The position numbers and the translations under genes are program-made. Shown piece after piece: positions 27,425 to 36,677 of a DNA stretch of 64,000 nucleotides. The stretch is from JAJPHW01 sp963771505 (GTDB lineage Bacteria; Acidobacteriota; Terriglobia; Terriglobales; Acidobacteriaceae), in NCBI GenBank assembly GCA_963771505.1, contig CAVYTO010000001.1:806001-870000 (forward strand), read 5' to 3'. Numbering within the stretch: position 1 is the first letter of the stretch; every line of letters begins with the position of its first letter. The notes under the pieces were generated by a model. That model saw only the letters and a program-made list of their open reading frames with translations, was not told the origin of the DNA and did not search any database.

Positions 27425-28636
27425 ATGTCATCAGCCGCCACAGCCAACGCAACGAGTGTGCCGCCCGCCGCGCCTGCTGCGAATGCGGCTCCGGCAGCAA
27501 CGATTTCCACTCCGGCGCTTTTGACCGCGATGCTGAAGCAGTCCCATCAGGCGAGCGACCTCTTCTTTTCACCCGGCAAACCGCCGCTGGTGGAAATTAG
27601 CGGGAAGCTGACGCCGGCAGGAGCCATCCGTCCGCTTACCGGCGAAGAGATACGCAGCATCGCCGCGCATTTGATCGGATCGAACAAGCATGCTGCCGAA
27701 AATTTGAAGGAACTGGGATCGTGCGACGTCTCCTACAGCCTTCCAGGAGTCTGCCGCTTCCGTGTGAACGTCTTCATGCAGCGAGGAACCTGCGCCGTGG
27801 TCATGCGCGTGATCCCAAGCAAAATTCCAGATTTCACAGCGCTGAATTTACCTGCGGAACTGGGAAACATCGTGGGCTTGCGCAATGGGATTGTTCTGGT
27901 CACGGGGCCAACCGGCTCCGGCAAGTCGTCTACGCTGGCTGCGGTGATTGACCGCATCAACCAGCAGCAGTCGTACCATATTCTTACGATCGAAGATCCT
28001 ATTGAATTCCTGCACGCGCACAAAAACTGCGTCATCCATCAGCGCGAATTGCACAGCGACACTCCAAGTTTTTCATTGGCCTTAAGGGCGGCTCTGCGTC
28101 AGGCCCCAAAAGTGATTTTGGTCGGAGAAATGCGCGACAAAGAGACCATCGAAATCGCACTCGAAGCCGCGGAAACCGGCCACCTTGTGCTTTCCACGCT
28201 GCACACCATTGACGCTTCCAAAACAATCGAGCGCGTGATTGGCGCGTTCCCCATGGCCGAACAGGATGGCATCCGCAACCGCCTCGCCAAGAGCTTCCGC
28301 TACATCGTGTCGCAAAGATTGATTCCCAAGAAAGATGGGAGCGGACGCATTGCCGCCATCGAAATTTTGAAATCCACCTTGCGGACGCGCGAGTATGTAG
28401 AAAGAGGCGAAGGCGAAGGCAAAACGCTGCTCGACGCCATGCGTGTCGGTGGGGACGAAGGCATGCTGCACTTTGACGGCGAAATCGAAAAATTTATTCG
28501 CGCCGGCATCGTTGACCTGGAAACCGGACTTGGCTACTCGACCAATGCCGGCAATCTTCGGCTGGAACTGGCCGACTTCACGGAACCCTCTGCAACCGCA
28601 CCGGCAGACGAGTTGCTCGAAACCGCCCAGGCGTAA
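27425..28636 (+). CDS. pilT: Type IV pilus retraction ATPase, PilT/PilU-like
   Basis: PilT-type hexameric ATPases pull back type IV pili for twitching motility. After an Ala/Pro-rich N-terminus (about 1-35), the protein has SDLFFSPGKPPLVEISGKL, the Walker A GPTGSGKSST, the Asp box ILTIEDPIEFLH, and the Walker B region VILVGEMRDKETIEIALEAA with the His box TGHLVLSTLHT. It is 403 residues, slightly longer than E. coli-type PilT. SDLFF in place of the usual SDLHL hints at a PilU-like or divergent paralogue. No other pilus gene is adjacent. Confidence 0.88.
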   Translation: MSSAATANATSVPPAAPAANAAPAATISTPALLTAMLKQSHQASDLFFSPGKPPLVEISGKLTPAGAIRPLTGEEIRSIAAHLIGSNKHAAENLKELGSCDVSYSLPGVCRFRVNVFMQRGTCAVVMRVIPSKIPDFTALNLPAELGNIVGLRNGIVLVTGPTGSGKSSTLAAVIDRINQQQSYHILTIEDPIEFLHAHKNCVIHQRELHSDTPSFSLALRAALRQAPKVILVGEMRDKETIEIALEAAETGHLVLSTLHTIDASKTIERVIGAFPMAEQDGIRNRLAKSFRYIVSQRLIPKKDGSGRIAAIEILKSTLRTREYVERGEGEGKTLLDAMRVGGDEGMLHFDGEIEKFIRAGIVDLETGLGYSTNAGNLRLELADFTEPSATAPADELLETAQA

Positions 28637-28651
28637 ATCTCCACCACTTCA

Positions 28652-28695
28652 TGTGGGGAAAGCCGCCCTCGGCTGTCCGGTCGAGCGCAGCTCGA
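28652..28695 (+). repeat. Palindromic dispersed repeat upstream of the phosphodiesterase
   Basis: The stretch starts TGTGGGGAAAGCCGCCCTCG and continues with GGCTGTCC and GAGCGCAGCTC. It matches, with few changes, the first half of the insertion inside tgt at 29772. GAGC and GCTC arms form the second small stem. Confidence 0.65.
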
Positions 28696-28725
28696 AAAAA
28701 GCCCCAGAAGCTAAGATTGATCGCA

Positions 28726-29184
28726 GTGATCATCGGCGTCATTTCGGACACTCACGGACTTCTTCGCCCAGAAGCGCTCGCTGCGTTGCGCGGATCGCAG
28801 CACATTGTTCATGCCGGCGATATCGGTGATCCAGGCATTCTCACGGCGTTAGAGGCGATTGCTCCTGTGACCGCAGTGCGCGGAAACATCGACAAGGAAC
28901 GGTGGGCGCAGAATCTTCCGGCAACTGACGTTCTTGAAGCTGATGGCGTGTCCATCTACATCCTGCACGACATTGCTCAACTTGATCTGAAGCCGAAGGC
29001 CGCTGGATTCGCTGCTGTGATCTACGGACATAGCCATGCGCCTAAGCAGGAAATGAAAAATGGCGTGTTGTACTTCAATCCGGGAAGCGCTGGACCGAGG
29101 CGATTCAATCTTCCGGTCACTGTAGGAAAGCTCATCGTCGAAGGCGGAACCGTGCGCGCTGAGAGCTTCGAGCTTGCCTGGTAG
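28726..29184 (+). CDS. YfcE/MJ0936-type metallophosphodiesterase
   Basis: A 152-residue member of the calcineurin-like phosphoesterase superfamily, YfcE/MJ0936 subfamily, which hydrolyses phosphodiesters with two metal ions. Metal-binding motifs: SDTHG, HAGD, GNID and GHSHAP. The GTG at 28726 gives an N-terminus of family length (VIIGVISDTHG). The longest frame begins at an ATG at 28651, but that ATG sits within a dispersed repeat and its extra 25 residues look like repeat translation. TTG 28717 is a third option. Natural substrate unknown. Confidence 0.85.
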   Translation: MIIGVISDTHGLLRPEALAALRGSQHIVHAGDIGDPGILTALEAIAPVTAVRGNIDKERWAQNLPATDVLEADGVSIYILHDIAQLDLKPKAAGFAAVIYGHSHAPKQEMKNGVLYFNPGSAGPRRFNLPVTVGKLIVEGGTVRAESFELAW

Positions 29185-29211
29185 AAGTTTCGCGATTGCT
29201 ACAATCGCACA

Positions 29212-30402
29212 GTGTCTCTGCCGTTTCACATAAAAACAGTTTCTGGATCGGCCCGCCGCGGTCATTTTGTCACGTCACATGGGGACGTTCAAACTCCCGT
29301 GTTCATGCCCGTGGGCACTCTCGCATCTGTAAAAGGCGTGCCCCAGGACATTCTCGAAGACCTCGGAACCCAGATTCTCCTCGGCAATACTTACCACCTC
29401 TATCTTCGCCCCGGAGTCGAGCAAGTCCGCAAACTCGGGGGCTTGCACAAGTTCATGGCGTGGCCGCGCGCCATCCTGACCGACTCCGGCGGTTTTCAGG
29501 TTTTCAGCCTGAATGAACTAAGAAAAGTCACTGAAGAAGGGGTGACATTTCGCTCGCATCTGGACGGGTCGTCGCATTTTTTCACGCCTGAGAGTGCGAT
29601 GGACGCGCAGATCGGCCTCGGCGCCGACATCATCATGGCGTTCGATGAATGTACCGAGTATCCGGCCGATGCGAAGCGAATGCGCGACTCGATGGAACTG
29701 ACGCTGCGCTGGGCCGCGCGCAGCAAGAACCATTTCGAGGCTCACAAACATGAAGTGCCTTGGCACGCTCACGTGGGGACAGCCGCCCCCGGCTGTCCGG
29801 GCGAGCGGGGCTCGCCGAAGCAGGTGGGGACACCTGCTCCTACACAGGCATTGTTCGGCATCGTCCAGGGCGGCATGGACCTCGCTCTGCGCAAAGAATC
29901 CGCCGAACGCACAGTCGAAATTGGTTTCCCCGGATATGCCATCGGCGGCCTGAGCGTCGGCGAGCCGCGCAACCTGACGCGCGAAGTCGTTGAATCCACT
30001 TTGCAATATCTTCCGAAAGACAAGCCGCGCTATCTCATGGGAGTAGGCACGCCGGAAGAAATCGTCGAGTACGCGAAGCTCGGCGTCGACATGATGGACT
30101 GCGTGCTCCCGACCCGCGCCGCCCGTCACGGACTGCTTTTTACCTCTGAAGGCAAAATCTCAATCAAGCAGGCGCGCTACGCGGGCGATCCGGGACCGCT
30201 CGATCCCGCCTGCGAGTGCCGCGTCTGCCGCCGTTATTCCCGCGCGTACCTGCGGCATCTTTATGCTTCGAACGAGTTGCTGGCGCAAGTCTTAAACACC
30301 GTCCACAATCTCAGCTACTATCTCGGCGTGATGAGTCGGCTGAGGAATTCGATGGATAGGACTTCGCCAGGCGCGGACGACGTGCAGGTGCCATCGCCTT
30401 GA
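29212..30402 (+). CDS. tgt: Queuine/preQ1 tRNA-ribosyltransferase carrying a repeat-derived insertion
   Basis: Tgt swaps guanine 34 of GUN-anticodon tRNAs for preQ1. Conserved blocks: TPVFMPVGTLASVKG, DSGGFQVFSL (catalytic Asp), ALFGIVQGGMDL, YAIGGLSVGEP, the nucleophile-region GVDMMDCVLPTR and the zinc-site cysteines CECRVCRR. It has 396 residues against about 375 usually. The excess is one segment, residues 186-211 (HVGTAAPGCPGERG...), encoded by a palindromic repeat inserted in frame just before ALFGIVQGG. Without it the length is normal. GTG start. It leads into yajC-secD-secF, a common arrangement. Confidence 0.93.
   Translation: MSLPFHIKTVSGSARRGHFVTSHGDVQTPVFMPVGTLASVKGVPQDILEDLGTQILLGNTYHLYLRPGVEQVRKLGGLHKFMAWPRAILTDSGGFQVFSLNELRKVTEEGVTFRSHLDGSSHFFTPESAMDAQIGLGADIIMAFDECTEYPADAKRMRDSMELTLRWAARSKNHFEAHKHEVPWHAHVGTAAPGCPGERGSPKQVGTPAPTQALFGIVQGGMDLALRKESAERTVEIGFPGYAIGGLSVGEPRNLTREVVESTLQYLPKDKPRYLMGVGTPEEIVEYAKLGVDMMDCVLPTRAARHGLLFTSEGKISIKQARYAGDPGPLDPACECRVCRRYSRAYLRHLYASNELLAQVLNTVHNLSYYLGVMSRLRNSMDRTSPGADDVQVPSP
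29772..29845 (+). repeat. In-frame palindromic repeat inside tgt
   Basis: Three hairpins in a row: GGACAGCC/GGCTGTCC, GGCGAG/CTCGCC and AGCAGGTG/CACCTGCT. The first part matches the repeat at 28652; the last matches, inverted, the palindrome at 27243. About 75 bases were added, a multiple of three, leaving the gene open. Confidence 0.75.
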
Positions 30403-30704
30403 ACGCATTTCTTTGCAGCCGCGTCAGCCAACAAGAGACTCCACCCAAAGTAGAAACCCTCCTTGACTTAGTAGGCACCCGTGCGTCATTCTATTGGACT
30501 TGGGGGCAAGGTCCGTTTTTCCTAGGGCGTCTCAACGGAAACCTGTCCGGTCCCCGGTTGGCCTTTTGTAGTTCGCCTGAAAGTTCGTGCCCGTATCTGA
30601 AGGAATATCCGGCCTGAGTTCGCCAGAATCCTGCGGTACACAAGCCAGGCAGTAAGGAAGACCCACGTGAGTGAGCTGGACCACGCTCATTTTTTCGGGA
30701 GTCC
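30403..30704 (+). other. Intergenic region between tgt and yajC, no supported gene
   Basis: About 300 bases. A 72-codon frame starting just before the tgt stop covers much of it, but its composition is unlike a protein and no ribosome site precedes it. A TTGACT at 30463 could be a -35 element; the -10 at the right distance is weak. GGGAG just before 30705 serves as the yajC ribosome site. Confidence 0.5.
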
Positions 30705-31037
30705 GTGAATCAAGTGATTATGAATATTGCCAGTTTTGCGGTTTGGCAGTCGTCCGGCTCCATGGGATGGCTGGGCTTCGCTCCGCTGATCTTTATTTTC
30801 GCGATTTTTTATTTTCTTCTGATCATGCCGCAACAGCGGCGTCAGAAGAAATGGCAGCAAATGCTGCAGGACCTGAAAACCGGAGACAAAGTCGTCACCA
30901 CCGGCGGCATGCGCGGCACCATTATCGCGCTGAAAGACGACTTTCTGCATTTGCGCGTGCCCCCCGACAATTTGCGGATTGAAGTAAGCCGGGGCTCGAT
31001 TGCGTCCGTGACCGTGCCCGAAGAAGCGACGAAGTAA
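30705..31037 (+). CDS. yajC: Preprotein translocase subunit YajC
   Basis: YajC is a small inner-membrane partner of SecDF. The 110-residue protein has one transmembrane helix (about 22-42, ending YFLLIMPQQRRQKKWQ, the family signature), then a cytosolic domain with LKTGDKVVTTGGMRGTI. The start is a GTG after GGGAG; an ATG five codons on is the alternative. First of the yajC-secD-secF set. Confidence 0.95.
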   Translation: MNQVIMNIASFAVWQSSGSMGWLGFAPLIFIFAIFYFLLIMPQQRRQKKWQQMLQDLKTGDKVVTTGGMRGTIIALKDDFLHLRVPPDNLRIEVSRGSIASVTVPEEATK

Positions 31038-31075
31038 GATTTTCTGGAAAAGGCTGATTTTTAACTGATCTCGTC

Positions 31076-32686
31076 ATGAATAAGAATTTAGGCTGGAAAT
31101 TAATCGTCATCGCCGCCACCTTGCTGATTTTCCTATTCGGCATTTTTGGAATTCCAAAAGATTGGTCGGGCAAAGGCCTTATCGCATCGCTTCAAGACCG
31201 CATCCACCTTGGTCTCGACCTCAAGGGCGGCACTCACTTGATCCTTCAAGTGCAGGTGAACGATGCCGTGAATGTCGAGACTGACAACGCTGTCGAGCGC
31301 CTGAAGGCCGACCTGAATTCGCACAAGATTCATTACGACGAAGTCAGCAAGCCAGATCCAACCGCTTCGCCCGACAAGATTGTGCTCAAGGGCATTCCGC
31401 CCGAAGCCACTGGCGACCTACGTAACGTTGTCGGCGATCGCCTGCCCGAATACGACCTGGCATCGGGAGCGAACAATACCTGGACGGTCGCGATGAAGCC
31501 GCAGTCATTGGCAGACCTTAAGAACCGCGCCGTTGCGCAGGCCATTGAAACCATTCGCAACCGCATTGATCAGTTGGGCGTCAGCGAGCCGGTGATTCAA
31601 GAGCACGGCTTGGGCGATTATCAGATTCTGGTTCAGCTTCCTGGCGTTGACGATCCGGCGCGCGTGAAAGAAATCATGCAGTCGACGGCGATGTTGGAGA
31701 TCCGCCAATCGCTGGGTGGCCCATACCCCAGCCAGGATGCCGCGCTGCAAGATAAAGGCGGCATTTTGCCGCCCGACACCCAATTAATGCCCGGCAAGAG
31801 CGTGGGCAGCCAGAGCGACGGTCCCGCGTGGTACCTGATCTCGCGCGCTTCCGCGGTCACTGGCCGCGATTTGCGCAATGCGCAACCTTCGCGCGACGAA
31901 AACGGCACCCCATCCGTTCAGTTCAATCTGACCAACGAAGGTGGACGTAAGTTCGCGAGCTTCACCGGCGAGCACGTTGGCGACAATCTCGCTGTGGTTC
32001 TGGATAACCGGGTTGAAGAAGTCGCGGTCATCAAGAGTCAGATTTCCGATACCGGAACAATCAGCGGCCGATTCACCGAGCAGGAAACCAAGGACCTGGC
32101 TATGGTTCTGAGTTCCGGCGCGCTGCCCGCAGGAATTAAGTATCTCGAGGAACGCACCGTCGGTCCTTCGCTGGGTTCGGATTCGATTCGCGCTGGCGTA
32201 CAAGCCGCAGTAATCGGCATGATGGCAGTCCTGATATTCATGCTGGTCTATTACCGCGCGGCCGGCATTAACGCGGACATCGCCCTGATCCTTAACCTGA
32301 TTATTCTGTTGGGATTTTTAGGGTTCAGCGGGGCGACTCTAACGTTGCCCGGCATCGCTGGCGTGATCCTGACGGTCGGCATGGGCGTAGACTCCAACGT
32401 GCTGATATTTGAGCGCATCCGAGAAGAGTTAAGGAGCGGCAAGACGCCGCCATCGGCGGTAGAGCAAGGTTTTGCTCATGCCTGGGTGACGATTGTTGAT
32501 ACGCACGTTACGACGATCGTCTCCGCGGTCATCCTCTTTATCTTCGGCACCGGCCCGGTGAAGGGATTTGCCGTAACTCTGAGCTTTGGATTGTTTGCAA
32601 ACCTGTTCACGGCAGTCTTCGTTTCCCGCGTGATCTTTGATTGGATCCTGAGCCGTAAGCAGCGCGGCGAGGCATTAAGCATTTAG
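31076..32686 (+). CDS. secD: Protein translocase subunit SecD
   Basis: SecD with SecF uses the proton gradient to help exported proteins leave the Sec channel. It has 536 residues: one N-terminal helix, the large periplasmic P1 domain (DLKGGTHLILQVQV, RIDQLGVSEPVIQEHG), then five C-terminal helices with GVDSNVLIFERIREEL, the conserved region in helices 4-5. It starts 38 bases after yajC and is followed by secF. Confidence 0.96.
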   Translation: MNKNLGWKLIVIAATLLIFLFGIFGIPKDWSGKGLIASLQDRIHLGLDLKGGTHLILQVQVNDAVNVETDNAVERLKADLNSHKIHYDEVSKPDPTASPDKIVLKGIPPEATGDLRNVVGDRLPEYDLASGANNTWTVAMKPQSLADLKNRAVAQAIETIRNRIDQLGVSEPVIQEHGLGDYQILVQLPGVDDPARVKEIMQSTAMLEIRQSLGGPYPSQDAALQDKGGILPPDTQLMPGKSVGSQSDGPAWYLISRASAVTGRDLRNAQPSRDENGTPSVQFNLTNEGGRKFASFTGEHVGDNLAVVLDNRVEEVAVIKSQISDTGTISGRFTEQETKDLAMVLSSGALPAGIKYLEERTVGPSLGSDSIRAGVQAAVIGMMAVLIFMLVYYRAAGINADIALILNLIILLGFLGFSGATLTLPGIAGVILTVGMGVDSNVLIFERIREELRSGKTPPSAVEQGFAHAWVTIVDTHVTTIVSAVILFIFGTGPVKGFAVTLSFGLFANLFTAVFVSRVIFDWILSRKQRGEALSI

Positions 32687-32719
32687 GTCGAATAAAGAAA
32701 TTAAGGGGTTGGTGGCAGC

Positions 32720-33925
32720 GTGGAATTCTTTCGCGAACCGAATATCGATTTTCTGGGCAAGAAGTGGTACTTCATCGCCTTCTCGCTGATTTTCAGCGTG
32801 GCTGGGCTGCTTTCAATATTCTTCTGGCATGGCATCCCGCTGGGTGTGGATTTCCGCGGCGGCACGCTGGTTTACGTGAAGTTCTCGCACCCGCCGAATG
32901 ACGACGCTATCCGAGCCGCCATGGACCGCGCCGGCCTGCACAACGTCCGCATTCAGCGCTACGGCGATCCCGCGCGCAACGAAGAATTGATCGATTTGGC
33001 CGAGCAGGAAACCAGCGAGGCCGCCCTCGACAAAGGCAAGATCCAGATCATCAACGCGCTGCAAAGCAACGCTCCCCAAGGCAAGGCCGATCTCAACAAC
33101 ACCAGTTCAATTACGCTCGAAAATTATCTTCTCGAGAAAGATCCCCTGCATGCCGGAAGCGACGCAGCCCAGAGATACACAACTGTAGCCAAGGCCATCG
33201 TCGACTATCGCGACAAGACGAAGGGCGGCGTTATAGGCTCGATGGACGAACTGAAGGCTGTCGCTGATCCGGCGGTAATCGCGTCTCTTTCGGATGGCTT
33301 TTTTCTTTCGGACTTCGGCGTATACCAGGTCGAAATTGTCGGACCTCAAGTCGGCAAGCAGCTCCAGTCTCAGGCGAAGTGGGCAGTCCTTTATTCTCTC
33401 GCCGGAATGCTGGTTTATCTGGCGTTTCGCTTTGAATGGATTTACGGCGTGGCCGCAGTGGTCACGGTGTTCCACGACACGCTGATCACGGTCGGCGCTT
33501 TTTCACTGATGAATAAGCCGATTTCACTTACGGTCATCGCTGCGATCTTGACCCTGATCGGTTACTCGAATAACGACACCATCGTCGTTTTTGACCGAAT
33601 TCGGGAAAATCTCAAGTTGATGCGGCGCGAGAAGCTCTCCGACATCGTCAATCGCAGCATCAATCAGACCCTGAGCAGGACGATCCTCACCGCCGGCCTC
33701 ACATTTCTCACTGTGGTTGCATTGTTCCTCTTTGGCGGCGAGGTTCTGCATGGATTTTCATTCGCGCTCGTGATCGGAATCCTGATTGGAACCTATTCTT
33801 CGATTGCGATTGCCGCTCCCATTTTGGTCGCCTACCAGGATTGGCGCGTAGGGAAGAATACCCCTGCGGCTTCTTTGGCATCTAAGCCGGGCGTCATGCG
33901 GGACAAAATGAAGGCAAAAGTTTAG
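32720..33925 (+). CDS. secF: Protein translocase subunit SecF
   Basis: SecF partner of SecD. It has an N-terminal helix, the GVDFRGGTLVYVKF motif, and C-terminal helices with GYSNNDTIVVFDRIRENLK. At 401 residues it is longer than the usual 300-320; the excess lies in the periplasmic loop (about 95-195), which holds an extra polar segment. The start is a GTG 33 bases after the secD stop. Confidence 0.95.
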   Translation: MEFFREPNIDFLGKKWYFIAFSLIFSVAGLLSIFFWHGIPLGVDFRGGTLVYVKFSHPPNDDAIRAAMDRAGLHNVRIQRYGDPARNEELIDLAEQETSEAALDKGKIQIINALQSNAPQGKADLNNTSSITLENYLLEKDPLHAGSDAAQRYTTVAKAIVDYRDKTKGGVIGSMDELKAVADPAVIASLSDGFFLSDFGVYQVEIVGPQVGKQLQSQAKWAVLYSLAGMLVYLAFRFEWIYGVAAVVTVFHDTLITVGAFSLMNKPISLTVIAAILTLIGYSNNDTIVVFDRIRENLKLMRREKLSDIVNRSINQTLSRTILTAGLTFLTVVALFLFGGEVLHGFSFALVIGILIGTYSSIAIAAPILVAYQDWRVGKNTPAASLASKPGVMRDKMKAKV

Positions 33926-34036
33926 TTCGAGCTTGGCGACAGGGCCGGTGAAATGTAATATGGTGCTCCCGGTTTGGGAGCAAACTGGAGACGCGCGGTG
34001 TCTAAGCAGTCGTAGGGCGTGTGCAGGAGAAAGCAT

Positions 34037-34768
34037 ATGTTTGAAGACAGTCTCATCGAATCAGGCAATCGGCTTAAAACCAAACGGGGATTAACCACCA
34101 GCATTTCGGTCATGTTTCAATTAGGGCTGATCGCGGTCATGGTGCTGATTCCGCTGCTTTTCACGGAAGCTTTGCCCAAGGCGAATTTGGTCACGTTCCT
34201 GGCCGCGCCCCCACCGCCACCGCCTCCGCCGCCTCCGCCAGCCGCTGTAGTCCACGTGGTGAAACAGATTCAGACCAATCTGGATAACGGTCAGCTGCGG
34301 ACCCCCACCAAGATTCCCCAGAAGATTTTGGACGTAAAAGAAGACGCAGCTCCGCCGCCGGTTAGCGGCGTGATGGGCGGCGTACCGGGTGGAGTTCCGG
34401 GCGGCTCCATGGGCGGAGTGATCGGCGGCATTATCGGCTCGACCACGACCGCCGTTCCCAAAGCGGCAACTCCACAGCGAGTTCGAGTGTCTTCCGGCGT
34501 CACCCAGGGTCTGGTAATTCGTAAGGTAAATCCGACGTATCCACCCTTAGCACGTCAAGCCCGCATCCAAGGTTCTGTACTGCTACAGGCAGTGATCAGC
34601 AAAACTGGCGACATCGTCAACTTGCAGGTCATTAGCGGTCACCCAATGCTGACTGGCGCTGCTATCGAAGCAGTGAAGCAATGGAGGTACAAGCCCTACA
34701 TTTTGAACGGCGAGCCGGTTGAAGTCGACACGCAGATTACGGTCAACTTCACGCTGGCTGGCGGCTAG
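34037..34768 (+). CDS. tonB: Energy transducer TonB
   Basis: TonB carries inner-membrane energy to outer-membrane receptors. It has 243 residues from the ATG at 34037 (AGGAGAAAG upstream); the GTG at 34019 would place that ribosome site inside the gene. Order: short cytosolic segment, one transmembrane helix (about 28-45), a run of eleven prolines (APPPPPPPPPPPAA), a glycine-rich linker (GVPGGVPGGSMGGVIGG), then the TonB C-terminal domain with YPPLARQARIQGSVLL and VKQWRYKPYILNG. exbB and two exbD genes follow. Confidence 0.94.
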   Translation: MFEDSLIESGNRLKTKRGLTTSISVMFQLGLIAVMVLIPLLFTEALPKANLVTFLAAPPPPPPPPPPPAAVVHVVKQIQTNLDNGQLRTPTKIPQKILDVKEDAAPPPVSGVMGGVPGGVPGGSMGGVIGGIIGSTTTAVPKAATPQRVRVSSGVTQGLVIRKVNPTYPPLARQARIQGSVLLQAVISKTGDIVNLQVISGHPMLTGAAIEAVKQWRYKPYILNGEPVEVDTQITVNFTLAGG

Positions 34769-34849
34769 AAACAACGCGAATTCATGCAGGAAAAAATTCA
34801 AGGCCCGCAAGATTAAACAAAAAAAGTTCCGAGGAGGAGAAAGCATCTC

Positions 34850-35614
34850 ATGATCGTAGCTAACGTAGCAGCGCACGCTGTAAACAGTTTGAGTCATCTG
34901 CACCTTACCGCCGCCTGGCTGTTTCAGGCTGACCAGGAAGTCGGTTGGGATCCGCTTTCCCTGTGGCACCACATGGGATGGGTGGCCCGCGCCGTCGTCA
35001 TCATTCTCTTCATTATGTCTGGATGGTCGATCGGCGTCATGATTGACCGCTACATGGCATTCAATGCGGCCCGCAAACAGTCACGCGCTTTTGCTCCGGC
35101 AGTGGCTGGCGCACTGCGCGATGGCAAGATCGACGAAGCCATCAAGGTTGCCGAGCGCAATAAGAAGAGCCATCTGGCCAAGGTTGTCACCGCAGGCCTC
35201 ATGGAATTCCGCGCACACCAGGATAGCAGCGACATTCCGGGCGAAACCATTGAAGCCTCCAAGCGCGCTCTTGAGCGCACCGAAGCCATCGTTCACGCGG
35301 AGTTAAAGCGTGGTCTGGGCGGACTCGCCACCATCGGCTCCACGGCGCCGTTCGTCGGCCTGTTCGGTACGGTGATGGGTATTCTGAACGCTTTCCAGGC
35401 CATTTCAACCAGCAAGACAACAGGCTTGGGCGCGGTCGCCGGCGGTATTTCGGAAGCTCTCGTAACCACTGCCATCGGTTTGCTTGTCGCCATACCGGCC
35501 GTCATGATGTTCAACTACCTGACGGGCCGTGTCGAAGCGTTCGACGTGGAAATGGACAACTCTTCCAGCGAACTGATCGATTATTTCCTGAAGCGGCGCG
35601 GAATTCGGCGCTAG
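34850..35614 (+). CDS. exbB: ExbB/TolQ/MotA family proton channel protein
   Basis: ExbB forms the pentameric channel of the TonB energising complex. It has 254 residues with three transmembrane helices (about 45-65, 160-185, 205-230); GGLATIGSTAPFVGLFGTV and EALVTTAIGLLVAIPAV are the family blocks. GGAGGAG precedes the ATG. Second gene of tonB-exbB-exbD-exbD. Confidence 0.94.
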   Translation: MIVANVAAHAVNSLSHLHLTAAWLFQADQEVGWDPLSLWHHMGWVARAVVIILFIMSGWSIGVMIDRYMAFNAARKQSRAFAPAVAGALRDGKIDEAIKVAERNKKSHLAKVVTAGLMEFRAHQDSSDIPGETIEASKRALERTEAIVHAELKRGLGGLATIGSTAPFVGLFGTVMGILNAFQAISTSKTTGLGAVAGGISEALVTTAIGLLVAIPAVMMFNYLTGRVEAFDVEMDNSSSELIDYFLKRRGIRR

Positions 35615-35705
35615 GCGAATCGGTCCGAAGATTTAGTTAGCGTGTCATGGCACCGAATGCACGGTGCCAGACCGCTGGCGAAGCAGCGGAGAGTTAAGGA
35701 AATTT

Positions 35706-36170
35706 ATGGCAATTTCAGTTCGTAACGAAGGCGCGAAGGTCAACTCCAATATCAACGTCACGCCCATGGTGGATGTGATGTTGGTGCTCCTCATCATCTT
35801 CATGGTCATCACGCCCATGTTGCAGCACGGTATGAGCGTTGACATGGCCAAGGTCAACAATCCAGAGAAGATGCCGGATGCAGATAAAGAAGACGCGTTG
35901 CTAGTCGCCGTAATGCGCGACGGGTCCGTGTTCTTCGGCACCGAAAAGACTCCAGTTGACGACCTCACCAGCAAAGTGAAAGACCGCTTGACCGGCCGGA
36001 TGGACAAACGCGTTTACGTGAAAGCAGATGCACGGGCAAAGTTCGGCGCAGTGGTGGGAGTGGTTGACGCTGTGCGCGCAGCGGGCGTCGATGACCTCGG
36101 ACTGCTCACGGAAGAAAAGAAGCCTACAGTCGGAACGCCGACGACAACCCCGGGGACGGGCGGGCAATAG
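35706..36170 (+). CDS. exbD: ExbD/TolR family protein, first copy
   Basis: ExbD sits in the ExbB pore and couples proton flow to TonB. It has 154 residues with one N-terminal helix, VTPMVDVMLVLLIIFMVITPM, whose Asp (in VDVM) is the proton-carrying residue, and a periplasmic domain. The start is the ATG at 35706 after AAGGAAA; a longer frame from 35664 adds residues with no ribosome site. It is a distant paralogue of the next gene. Confidence 0.92.
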   Translation: MAISVRNEGAKVNSNINVTPMVDVMLVLLIIFMVITPMLQHGMSVDMAKVNNPEKMPDADKEDALLVAVMRDGSVFFGTEKTPVDDLTSKVKDRLTGRMDKRVYVKADARAKFGAVVGVVDAVRAAGVDDLGLLTEEKKPTVGTPTTTPGTGGQ

Positions 36171-36197
36171 AAATCAGGATTTGAAGGGAAATAGTTT

Positions 36198-36638
36198 ATG
36201 TCAATGGGAGTCAGTTCCGGCGGCGGTCAGAGCGCAGACATTAATGTCACGCCGCTGATCGACGTTCTATTAGTTCTGCTGATCATCTTTATGGTGATCA
36301 CGCCACTCACCCCGAAGGGGCTGGATGCGCTGGTTCCGCAGCCGCCGCCGCCAAATCAACCTCCGCAGAATACCCCTGACCGCACAATCGTCGTGCAACT
36401 GATCGACAAGGGCGCAGGCAATGCTCCTGGATTGAAAATTAACGGCGAAGACACGGCATGGGATAGCCTCGGCGGCCGGCTTACCGACATTTTCAAGACC
36501 CGCGCCGAGAAGGTTATGTTCGTTAAGGGCGACGACAATGTACCGTTTGCCGATGTTGCCAACGTCATCGACATTGCTCATGCGTCGGGCGTGGACAAAG
36601 TTGGGCTGATCACTGCAAAGATCGAGGCGGGCGGCTAA
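36198..36638 (+). CDS. exbD: ExbD/TolR family protein, second copy
   Basis: A second, non-identical ExbD of 146 residues: VTPLIDVLLVLLIIFMVITPL, with the conserved Asp, then a proline-rich stretch (PQPPPPNQPPQN) and the periplasmic domain. The paired ExbDs may form mixed complexes with one ExbB. A terminator follows. Confidence 0.92.
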   Translation: MSMGVSSGGGQSADINVTPLIDVLLVLLIIFMVITPLTPKGLDALVPQPPPPNQPPQNTPDRTIVVQLIDKGAGNAPGLKINGEDTAWDSLGGRLTDIFKTRAEKVMFVKGDDNVPFADVANVIDIAHASGVDKVGLITAKIEAGG

Positions 36639-36677
36639 AGCGTTTTTCGCATGGAAAACTTGTGAACGATTGTACGG

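Noticed and set aside
30399..30617. 72-codon frame between tgt and yajC
   Set aside because: No ribosome site and no protein-like pattern; it starts at the tgt stop by chance overlap.
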